64,000 nucleotides of DNA, from NCBI GenBank assembly GCA_026874595.1, contig CM049318.1, forward strand, positions 10,216,241 to 10,280,240, given 5' to 3'. A program made the position numbers and the translations under genes. Positions 55,181 through 64,000 of this stretch are shown here, in pieces. This DNA is from Sipunculus nudus (taxonomy: Eukaryota > Annelida > Sipuncula > Golfingiida > Sipunculidae). The notes beneath the pieces were generated by a model. That model ran no database searches, was not told where the DNA came from, and saw only the letters and a list, made by a program, of their open reading frames with translations. Position 1 is the first letter of the stretch, and each line of letters starts with the position of its first letter.

Positions 55181-55800
55181 TAGCATTATTTCTGGGATGC
55201 TCAAACTCTCATGATATCAGGTTGGAAGATTCTGGGTCCAATGGTTATGATTTGTGCCCAATTTTGGAATCAAATTTTCAAAATGTTGGGGATGCTTATA
55301 ATCCCCATAGCTCAGGGAATATGGGCAACAGAAACCTAATTTCATTTTTCCAAGGAGACTTTTCACGGACCTCCCACGATTTCATGTTAGAAGATTCTAG
55401 AACCAACGGTTACGATTTGTGCCCTGTAGACGGACGACCACATCTTTTAAGGTTTAAAAAAAGGGGGAAATGTTTTAAATTCTTAAAAAGGTGGCGGCAC
55501 CAGTCTGCAGGAACCGACGAAACACCCCTTGATCAATATGCATGCAAAGAATCATGTTGATCAATATATTGGCTGTTCAGATACTGGAGCTTTTGTATGA
55601 AATTTTCCATTATTTGGGGGGGGGGGGGTTCAGGTTTTCAAGGAGATTTCTCATAGAACTCCCTGGATGTCAAGTTGGAAGATTCTTGGTACCGATGTTA
55701 TGATGTGTGCCCTGAAGGTGTGACCCATGACTTAGAAGAACCTTGTCGACTTAGTTTTCAGGAGGTCAAAGGGAAAGATAACATCTTTCGTTGATCCCTT
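55180..55800 (-). repeat. Reverse-oriented copy of the 9.95-10.9 kb repeat
   Basis: The reverse complement contains GGCACAAATC(G/A)TAACC.TTGG and AATCTTC(T/C)AAC(A/C)TGA, plus GAGCTATGGGG, as in the 10-kb units. Two units, period about 180-310 bp; poly-G at 55617-55628. The 129-codon + frame across it is an artefact. Confidence 0.7.
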
Positions 55801-56141
55801 TAAGGCTTAAAAGGTGCCCATTCACTTATCTGTAGAAAAAGAATTTATGTGATTTCTGGCTTCCACTGTGTATATATTAATGATCTGAGGGTTATTTTGG
55901 TTGTGAAAAGTTCTTACAAGGCCTTCGTAAAGGATGAACGAATTTGTTTGTCAACACCATATTTGTAAACACAGCAACTTTAAGCCCAAGTTATTTTGAG
56001 TTAATGTATCACACTGGCCATACTGAGGTGTTATGTTGCAAGATTTTCCTCTTAAGTAAATTGTTACGGAACCTAATAACAACAGATCATGTAATCGTGA
56101 TCAGCATTAATTTTGTTACGGAGATGAAAAAAAATCACATT

Positions 56142-56799
56142 CTGTAACACTAGATAGCGTGAAACGTCTAGGGAATGATGAAAGAAATCAGTGGTTTTTG
56201 TTCACAAATTATTATAATTTATTCTTAGAACAATCCTAACATTACAATACACTTAATCAATACAATTACACAGTATAACAATAAAAATGTACAGTACCAG
56301 AGTGTCTGGATCCTAGGCTTTGATTGGATACCACCACTGTCACAGCTCAAAAAGAAACCTTTAACATGAATAATCCACGTAAATAGTAATAATCCAAAGG
56401 CAAACTGGAGAAAGTCCGTAATAAATCTGTATAAAATCCGTTAAATATCTGACACAAATACAACTATCGGAAAAGGCCGAAAACCTTATGAGAGAGTAGC
56501 ACTCTTAGTGCTCGTTGGTATTTTCCTTTCTGCCGGCTCTAAACACATCACCTATCTATAGCTTCTCACCCGAAAATTCTAGAAATGAAAAATTTCAGAG
56601 AACAATACACACGCATATGAACAGACCCGAAACATCTAGAACAAAGAACGCTGTGTCTCTATGCTTCAGACCCCATACGCGAGCCAGTGCCCAACAACCG
56701 AGGTTCCCATAGCAACGAACTATGCCTGCACGAATCAGAATGTCAACAGACATATGTAACACTCCTTCGCACAACAAAACAGACACCTGTTACAAAATA
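56142..56799. repeat. Possible solo LTR
   Basis: It starts TGTAACACTAGATAGCG and ends CACCTGTTACA, giving the TG..CA ends of an LTR, about 655 bp. No primer site, internal region or clear target duplication was found, so this is tentative. Confidence 0.3.
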
Positions 56800-57640
56800 T
56801 TTAAACATATTGGCCCTGCAGTTTTGCTCTAAAATTAAAATTAATGACCCTTTAGAAAAATTGGCAACATATTATTTTGCAAAGGTTAAGGCCCTTCCAC
56901 ATTGTTAATCATAAATATATGCATGTGCATGGGTTCACCACGATCCTGTGACCTGCTGTGTTTTAAGATACCATCCCATTAAAGACGCCTATCCTAATAA
57001 ATGGCGCCTTTTACTAAAAGAGAATCCATATAAAATTCTTTTATAAAACGAGGTCCGAACACCCAATGTTACTGTACACAGGTTCTTCGTTTTGTTTATA
57101 TCCAATTGTATAACTTGTGGGTCAAAATAACCCAAATACATCCAAAAGGCACAACGGCAGCCAGTCAGAAAAACAAAGGTTGTTTTGCGATTAGTGCTAT
57201 CATCTTGAAGATAAACTAGCACATACGTATAACACAAATCATTGACAGTTAATTTATAACGTAGAATAAGCCAGAAATCACTTACATTCGAATAAAAATG
57301 GTAGTATAATGCATGGCTTTAAGACATCATTAATTGTAATGGTATTTGCAATTCATCCATATATTTCACAGTTTATGTTGACAGTTTGTGTATTCTACTA
57401 CACCTGTAAATATGTCGGCTACCCGACGATCAGTATGAAGGTAAAATGATAGCTTCATAATATATTTTTTTTTTTTTTTATATTTATCAGGAATTCAGTG
57501 TACCTCGTCTACAGATTGTCTTTTCTTTAATTGAATGCACTAGCAGGCCAATATGGCTGCCTTCAGGACAATGTGATTGCAATAAGATATAAAGCATGAA
57601 CACACATTCATCAACTGTTTCAGCTTTGCCAAGCATTCGA
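56800..57640. other. Intergenic, nothing recognised
   Basis: AT-rich; a poly-T tract at about 57465-57479. Confidence 0.5.
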
Positions 57641-57643
57641 TTA

Positions 57644-57760
<117 letters not shown>

Positions 57761-58202
57761 TGGTGTGTGTACAATATGCCCAATGTACAGAATAATAAGA
57801 TTATCCATTCAGAAATTCATCGAAAAGATTTCCATAAAAGCGCCCTAGCAAGATGAATAATACTCCATGGACTATTCAGTCAAGGATAATAATATGCACA
57901 TTAATGTGTCCAGGTTACATGGCGGTGTTCACCTTATTTATGTGACTGATTCATAGTTCAACTATTGCATTTTTGTTCATTTCAGAATTAAAAGACCCAG
58001 AATAAATACATGTATTTGATGGATTCATCTTGCAGAAAATGTATGGAAACCTTTCAAACTGACGTTTCACCTTTCTTAAACAAGTGTGCGTTTCGGTTGT
58101 GCTAAAAAGCATTTATATATTTGTGTAAGAATCGCCCCAGGCCAATAATTTCCTTTAAAGTTCAATACATGTACAATATAATGCAATAAACTCCACATTT
58201 AC

Positions 58203-58367
58203 CAACTCTCCACGAGATGATGAATTTCCAGCAGGTGCTGGATTTTGCCTGGGCCTAGGATACCGGTAACAGTCTGTTTCAAAGTACGATGCGGATTTGT
58301 TATGGGTTCATAATTCAAATGAGTATGGAGCCCTGGTCCCCGGCGTGTTTTTCTTTTCTTCCCACCT
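58203..58367 (-). CDS. Candidate exon of an unidentified gene
   Basis: The - strand has an acceptor-like TTGTGCTCTTGCGTAG before 58367 and a donor GTAAAT after 58203. The open sequence between reads GKKRKTRRGPGLHTHLNYEP, ITNPHRTLKQTVTGILGPGK, then IQHLLEIHHLVESW: a basic cluster followed by a likely amphipathic helix. Composition is protein-like and GC-balanced, unlike the flanks. I do not recognise the family and found no partner exon. Confidence 0.3.
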
Positions 58368-58479
58368 ACGCAAGAGCACAATCTACCGATTTGAGGATTT
58401 TATGGAATAGTTCAAAATTTATATTTTGCATAGTTTGCAAATTCTGCCAGCGGCAAAAAAGGAAAGAAATGATGTTTAA

Positions 58480-58917
58480 GGCCTTGTCCGCACTAGCAAA
58501 TAATGCGGATCGTGAACCGGTTTAATCTGTCTGCACGAGGCCACCAATCCGCATCAGTTCGGTTTATTGTAGTCCACTTGAAAGGTGGACTACAGAAGTC
58601 CAGTTTACTTAAGTCTAGTTTAAAGTAAACCGGTTTCTAGTGCGTACAGACAAACCCGCTTCTAGTCCGAATGAGTCCAGTTTCAGCGAACGGCCTTGAT
58701 CGCTACCAGTGATGTTGCCCCAGCATGCGTTGCACGAGGTAGCGCAGGCCTGAATCGGATTACTAACCAAGTGCGGACAGCAAAGTCAAGTTGTATAAAA
58801 CGGTTTAGGCTTTTGTAAAGCGAACTACAGTGCGGACGGAATGCGGACTGCTTCGAGACTAAAGTAAACCGGTTTAGAATAATTCGGTTCAGATGGGAAC
58901 TAAGTGCGGATACGGCC
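58480..58917. mobile_element. MITE with GGCC..TCCGCACT inverted ends
   Basis: Left end GGCCTTGTCCGCACTAG; right end CTAAGTGCGGATACGGCC is its imperfect inverse. The 438 bp between contain repeated AAGTAAACCGGTTT, GTGCGGAC words and a hairpin GTAGTCCACTT..AGGTGGACTAC (58571-58596). No coding capacity. Confidence 0.65.
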
Positions 58918-60200
58918 TACGTAACGATGTTTGTGATGTGGTTGATTAAATGTTTTTATTCGATTGTCATTTGTATTTGTGTGGACCTCATGATTTACCG
59001 CAGCAAGTGCCGACAACCCCCCGCCCCTGCCCCCCGCTCTTAACTAACGACCTTTAACAGACGATTTATTTTTTTTTTGCATGACACCCGTTGAACCCTC
59101 CCTTAAAAAAACCTGGATCCGTGCCAGCACAGGTCTCCATGAACGTATTTATCAGGGCAACCAATGCATTGGGTAGAGCTACTATACATGCTATTGAAAA
59201 CAAACCGCGTTTATTTCTTATTTGACATCTACTCATGTTTGTTACAAACAAAGACGGCTTTCATGCAAGTGTATTTGAACGCGCATTTAGAACACACGCC
59301 TGCCAACAATTATAAATGAAGCGGACTTGAAATTTTCTCAGGACATCGATGGTTTTCACTTTAAGATGAACCGAACTTTGTTATTTTCATAAATTTAAAG
59401 CGATTATCAGGTAGGTAGACTGCCGTTTACATGACATCGATTATACTAACGTGTTACCATGTAAGGACTGACATATGTACTCAAAATAAAGCAGACTTCA
59501 ATTTGACAAATTCATCAATCCATTTATTTATTCCATGAGGTAACGATCACTGTTGTTTGCTTCTTTATCCTAAATATCCTATACGTTACTCGAAACAATA
59601 ACAGTACAGAAATGCACAGAATATGTAAATTTTATAAGTTAACTTACCTTTCTGTTTGAGATCTATGTACATGTTACCCCTTTGTACATCCGTTTAGGAT
59701 GTACGCAAGTCTGTCATAGCATTCCGCACGCCACTATGTTGTTCAGAAGCAATAAGTGACGCTTCTCTTCTTCCGGTTGTAACGCATAGCCATGCACCTG
59801 TTCCCGGGTATCCAATCAGATTTTATCAAAAGGTTAATCTCAGCTTCGTGTTTACTCAAAGGCTTGTTATATTCCATTCCAGGCGAAGGGAATTTCATAC
59901 TCGACTAAATGTACTAATTTTCTTGAGCAGCTATGAAATTGTAATTAAATACATTGAAGATACCCTTGGGAAATGTCATAGGCCTAAACCCCTGAGACTG
60001 GTGTGTCACATATAACGTTTAACATGGTATGCGTTTTCTACTCATGTATCAAGTGGATAAAAATAAATGCGCCGGATGTTTGAGATACAAGTAGAGTTTA
60101 CACTGATAAGAACATGCAAACATTTGCATCACACGGCGTGTTCACACAGGTCATACCATAAAACACTTCGCTTCGGGTGCTGTGCAGTACCACATATAAC
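58918..60200. other. Intergenic with a MITE fragment
   Basis: Apart from 59085-59125 I see nothing recognisable. The upstream part (59020-59040) is C-rich. Confidence 0.5.
59085..59125 (-). mobile_element. GADPGF MITE fragment
   Basis: The - strand reads AGTDPGFFKGG from ACCTGGATCCGTGCCAGC, the same end as in the 34862-35079 element. Only this end is clear. Confidence 0.5.
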
Positions 60201-60207
60201 AATAGTG

Positions 60208-60440
60208 AAACCCCGGGCTGCGGACACCCTCTGGGGTTGACACCCAGACGGACAATTTTTGGGCCGACCGTACTTTTTTCTCTTTTAAGAATCCCTTTGG
60301 GATGGACATCTCGCTATTTAGGACAACGGACACTTTTTGTTCGCCCAATTACTAAAATCATCCCGGCTAACGAACATCCAAGCGGCCGCCCCGATCGATG
60401 TCGCAAGAAATACCTTGAAATTGTAAATACTTTTTGTCTG
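60208..60440. mobile_element. Pogo/Tc1-like non-autonomous element fragment
   Basis: AGTGAAACCCCGGGCTGCGG, GGACATCTCGCTATTTAGGA and CGGACACTTTTTGTTCG follow the pattern of pogo-like MITEs (AGTAAAACC(C)CG..., TCGCTAT, CGGAC). Outer edges are unclear. Confidence 0.4.
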
Positions 60441-60699
60441 TATCCGGTACGCCTTATATCACTTAAATGTTCTTATCATTAAGGCATATATCGCTAAGAC
60501 TATAAGACCTGGGCCAGTTTTACTCAATTCACCTTATTTTCAGCTGGATCATTAAAAGGTATTTATCCTTTATCCATAGCAGTGCCAATCACAAAATGAC
60601 AAAAATCACAGATTTTATGATGAGCTGAGCTTTCACTGAAGCTACATTTTAATTCTGAATTTTGGATAATCATTCTTATATAGTCCCTGGAGCGAGGGT

Positions 60700-61210
60700 C
60701 GGATCCAGGATTTAGGAAAGGGGAGGGGGTCCAACACAGGAGGACTAATGAAAAAAAAGGGGGGGGGGATCCGCTTCTGATGACGTATCTGTTATACATC
60801 CGGACAATAAAAATCACGGATCATTACCTCTCACACAGACCGGGGGCTCAGCTGGGCTTTAGATCAGACGGATCCAGGATTTAGGAAAGGGGGGGGGGGG
60901 TCCAACCCAGGAGGACTAATGGAAAAAGGGGGGGGGGGGTCCGCTTCTGATGATGTATCTGTTACACATCCGGACCATAAAAATCACGGATCATTACCTC
61001 TCACACAGACCGGGGGCTCAGCTGGGCTTTAGATCAGACGGATCCAGGATTTAGGAAAGGGGGGGGGGGGGGTCCAACCCAGGAGGACTAATGGAAAAAG
61101 GGGGGGATCCGCTTCTGATGATGTATCTGTTACACATCCGGACCATAAAAATCACGGATCATTACCTCTCACACAGACCGGGGGCTCAGCTGGGCTTTAG
61201 ATCAAACGAT
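60700..61210. repeat. Three tandem copies of a ~170-bp unit containing GADPGF MITE sequence
   Basis: Units start at about 60701, 60869 and 61040, each with GGATCCAGGATTTAGGAAAG, a G-run, TCCAACCCAGGAGGACTAAT, a second G-run, TCCGCTTCTGATGATGTATC and CATTACCTCTCACACAGACC + GGGGGCTCAGCTGGGCTTTA. Copies are almost identical apart from G-run length. A diverged copy of the last part lies near 61286-61335. Confidence 0.92.
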
Positions 61211-61790
61211 CAAAGACGTTTTTATGTAGCTTAATGGAGACCAATGCGTTCCGCCATTGCAAAAAATGATTAACTCACAATAACACACTCGGACGATCAT
61301 TGTCACGGGTCATGACCTCTCGCCTGGGCCGGGAGCCAATCCATGAACCTGTAACATTTGTATCACAGAAATGAGACTCACCTACTAATCATAAGGCGCA
61401 TATGATACCATACATTTATTTATCACGTTTTATAACGATCATATAGAATTTCAACAGAACTTGAACGAGATGTCAGAAATTAATTTATTTCATAAGTGAT
61501 TCTTTTAATAACACGGGAAGAGTGAGTAATTAAGAAATTTTACGGACCTAGTGCAGAAAAACGTTGAGACGCCTACGAGTAAGTCCAATCAATGTGGATC
61601 AATGTTAGAATATTATTTTCTCACAAGTTATGACAATAATGTTCCAGTTAATAATAAAAGGCTCATTTTAAGGAAAAAAAAAACACAACAACCCGTTGTG
61701 ATACATTTTATTCATATATAAAATATATCTAAGATCAAATATGAAATAAAAATACCGGCTTTCATGGTTGGTTTAGTCCCATTCTTGATC
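61210..61790. other. Intergenic, nothing further recognised
   Basis: It includes the diverged fragment near 61286-61335 described with the tandem unit. Confidence 0.5.
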
Positions 61791-61794
61791 TGAA

Positions 61795-61895
61795 CCGGAC
61801 CTCCTGTGCTCGAACCCCTCTGGGACGGAACCTCGCTATAACGGACAAATCGTTCGGTCCCGTGACTGTCAGCCGCAGAGGGGTTTTACTGTTCT
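61795..61895. mobile_element. Pogo-like fragment, second copy
   Basis: On the - strand ACAGTAAAACCCCTCTGCGG, then CCGTTATAGCGAGGTTCCGT: a pogo/Tigger-like terminal sequence. The other end was not found. Confidence 0.4.
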
Positions 61896-61899
61896 TACT

Positions 61900-64000
61900 G
61901 CGGGGATATAAGGAAAAGGGAATGAACACAATGTGTATTTTGGTGTAGTATTATTGTAAAAAATTGATAAATCTTTCTATAAACCTCACAACAACTAGAA
62001 ATCTGTATTCTAAGGGGTCCCTGTGAGAGGGGTGGGGGGGGGGGGGGGGGAGATCCTTAATTATTGCGTGATGCCCCAATGCTTGCATTCACTTTTTCAG
62101 CCCATTTTCTCAGGTTCATCAATGCTATAGTGGTAGCACTCGCTTCCTGTAAATTTATTTTATATCCTGGTGTCACCCAGGCCCGGTGTCTCCTGCACCT
62201 GTAGGTCCTGGGTGAACAATCATCCTCATTACTGGGTCGCAACAGCGAGGAATATCCCAAACACGAACAGCTGTTTGAGTGATCAACAGCTGTTGGGTTA
62301 CTGCCTTTGCATTAAGCCTGCAGAGCGCTCACCCTGGATTGGAGCGGACCGTGAAAATCTCACTGCTCCTCAGCTCAGATTCCCTAAATCCCGTGCTCTC
62401 CCCTCGAGCCATAGACGCCGGGAAAATCTACTTCTCTTTCTTTACCCCTGCAAGGGTAAATATCCTTTGGGGGACGTTTTACAGTTTGTGAATCTAGGTT
62501 TTTTTAAGTTGTATATAAGAAGTTTATAATTTATATAAAACATATATGTGTATGGGCTTTGTTTATGCAAAATGCAAGCGGAATGGGAATTTTACTTTGT
62601 ATTCCATATCCGAAGAAACCACTTGCCTTCGTTTGGCAAGTGTCAACCCTTAGCGCATTTACATATTGTAAACTACATATTGTTTATATTTTTGACCTTT
62701 GACCATTCCATATGTTCTTAATTTAGAAAAAAAAAATTTGCCTTCTAGGATCTCAAGTACAAAGTAAGGACGTGGATAGTTACGTCAAAGGCATTCCTTG
62801 TCAAATTCTGTCGCTGTCAGATTCGAAATGTCTGGCTCAGGGTACCAACGGGAAAATATACCGATAAGAAAGTGACAAAACAGGTATGTTTAGAAGGGGC
62901 CGAAATGGAAACTTGGAGACTGGTTAGGTTCTTCCACACTTAGTTCATTTACTCCTAAAATAAATCCAACGATATTTATTTTCAACGAAAAATAGTAGAA
63001 AGTAATGCTTTTAAGAGTGCATTTTGCAGTTTCCATTGTTTCTGATTTACACAAATTCATAAAGCAGTCAGATATTTGAAGACTACCTGGTTGTCCCCGC
63101 CAGGACCCCAACCCCTAAAGAAACGTTCATGGATTGAACTAATGCATCACTCTTCGGTAATAGGTTCTCCTGCTCAGCTACTGTACAAAAGCAATTGCAG
63201 GGTCACGGAGTACGAAATGCCGCTAAGGTATATCAACGTGCTCCACAATCATCCTTCTATATGTGTACACAAGATGTTCAAACGAATTGAGCAAACGTAT
63301 CTGTGTCATGCTCCTTTGACATGCCAAATCTTGCTATCTGATATGCATTTGTGTGGAATGTCCAGAGTAGTCAAGGTACAACTTTTACAGGCTTGAGCAT
63401 GTCTTTTTTCCTGTTATTTGTTGCTTACCTTAAGTAATGCGTTCCCTTAATGGATGATCATTGAAAACAAATCAAAGGCCCCTTATTTTAGTTTTCTTCA
63501 ATTATGTCCTTGTGGGTTTAATTAATGTCAAGGTTGACACAAATGCAATTGTGCTGCCGAATTACATTATCAACTAAGTATAATCACCTGCAAAACATAT
63601 ACACTATATATTGCATATCTATGCCGAGGAAGCGGTTTGTTTGCGTAACGATTGGTATTTTCGTTGAGATATCCGGCCTGGATCTATTCGAACGTTTAAC
63701 ATGCAGCAATAAAAAAAGACTTCATTTCCGTTGCTCTGCATGCTACACTGGTGCCGTTTTTCTCATTTTAGTGTTTCCTTGCCGGTAGATATGTATACGG
63801 ATATATTATTTGAAAGAAATGTGCATTTAATCCATACATTAAATACTAATACTAAGGATGTAGGAAGTGTGACTGGAACAAGCTAAATCCCATTCCAGTG
63901 ATTGATTAATACACCGTGAAACATGATCCAAGGTGGTTAAAAACTATATTTATTGCAGAAAAAGCAATATATATATATATACATTTACACACATATATAA
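61900..64000. other. Intergenic, no supported gene
   Basis: G-run at about 62034-62050. The + frames at 62170-62529 and 63076-63396 and the - frame at 62890-63111 have no clear domain. HSSVIGSPAQLLYKS (near 63150) faintly recalls the SPAQLL motif at the end of gypsy integrases, but the rest does not follow. (TA)n near 63968-63980. Confidence 0.4.

Noticed and set aside
55171-55560. 129-codon + frame with a signal-peptide-like start
   Set aside because: It is the reverse of the 10-kb repeat family; similar DNA at 9.95-10.9 kb is non-coding.
60151-60482. Overlapping frames on both strands in a GC-richer stretch
   Set aside because: The DNA matches a pogo-like MITE pattern; no transposase domain is present.
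63076-63396. 106-codon + frame, possible integrase C-terminus
   Set aside because: Only SPAQLL resembles the family; no neighbouring pol sequence supports it.

Overview
The window is eukaryotic, AT-rich and dominated by introns and repeats. It is most likely from a marine bivalve mollusc or a close lophotrochozoan relative. That is inferred from multi-exon C-type lectin receptors with phase-1 introns, a non-LTR retrotransposon of the 'craniofacial development protein 2-like' kind, a MITE whose translation reads GADPGF, pogo-like fragments, arrays of TGACCTTGACCT, and dense tandem repeats. I see no operons, bacterial genes or CRISPR.

The only convincing host genes are two paralogous receptors, each with two C-type lectin-like domains (CTLD). 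They face each other tail to tail. Gene 1 is on the + strand, from the left edge of the window to its stop at 13697-13699, with nine coding exons visible and its 5' end outside. Gene 2 is on the - strand, with its ATG at 47030 and stop ending at 35423: seven coding exons, 1089 nt, 362 residues, with signal peptide, two CTLDs, Thr/Ser/Pro-rich stalk, one transmembrane helix and short tail. I built both models by joining exons with canonical AG/GT ends and compatible phases; most exons are too short for a plain ORF search. Both genes have a 261-nt phase 1-1 exon for the first half of CTLD2, and their exons for the end of CTLD1 match in sequence. The canonical calcium/sugar-binding residues are altered in both, so the ligand is probably not bound the usual mannose or galactose way.

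Layout: 1-13699 gene 1, its large introns filled with degenerate tandem repeats; 13990-15900 a decayed LINE carrying a 420-bp inverted-repeat insertion; 17664-19580 a 1.9-kb foldback element inside a TA microsatellite; 19.6-26 kb largely unassigned; 26045-29645 a minisatellite split by a decayed, internally deleted Ty3/gypsy element on the - strand; 29.7-31 kb an array around GGTGGCGCCACC; 32.8-34.3 kb a 72-75-bp satellite; 34862-35079 a GADPGF MITE; 35423-47030 gene 2, whose introns hold a LINE 3' end, a 35-bp minisatellite and a large repeat block; 50.56-54.3 kb the same repeat block inverted; 55-64 kb repeat copies, a possible solo LTR, MITEs, a triplicated MITE-containing unit and one candidate exon of unknown identity at 58203-58367.

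The two receptors probably sit on the cell surface, for example in immune recognition. That is inferred from the family; nothing in the sequence names a ligand or a signalling partner. The short cytoplasmic tails lack ITIM/ITAM tyrosine motifs but share an E-x-[RK]-L-M motif.
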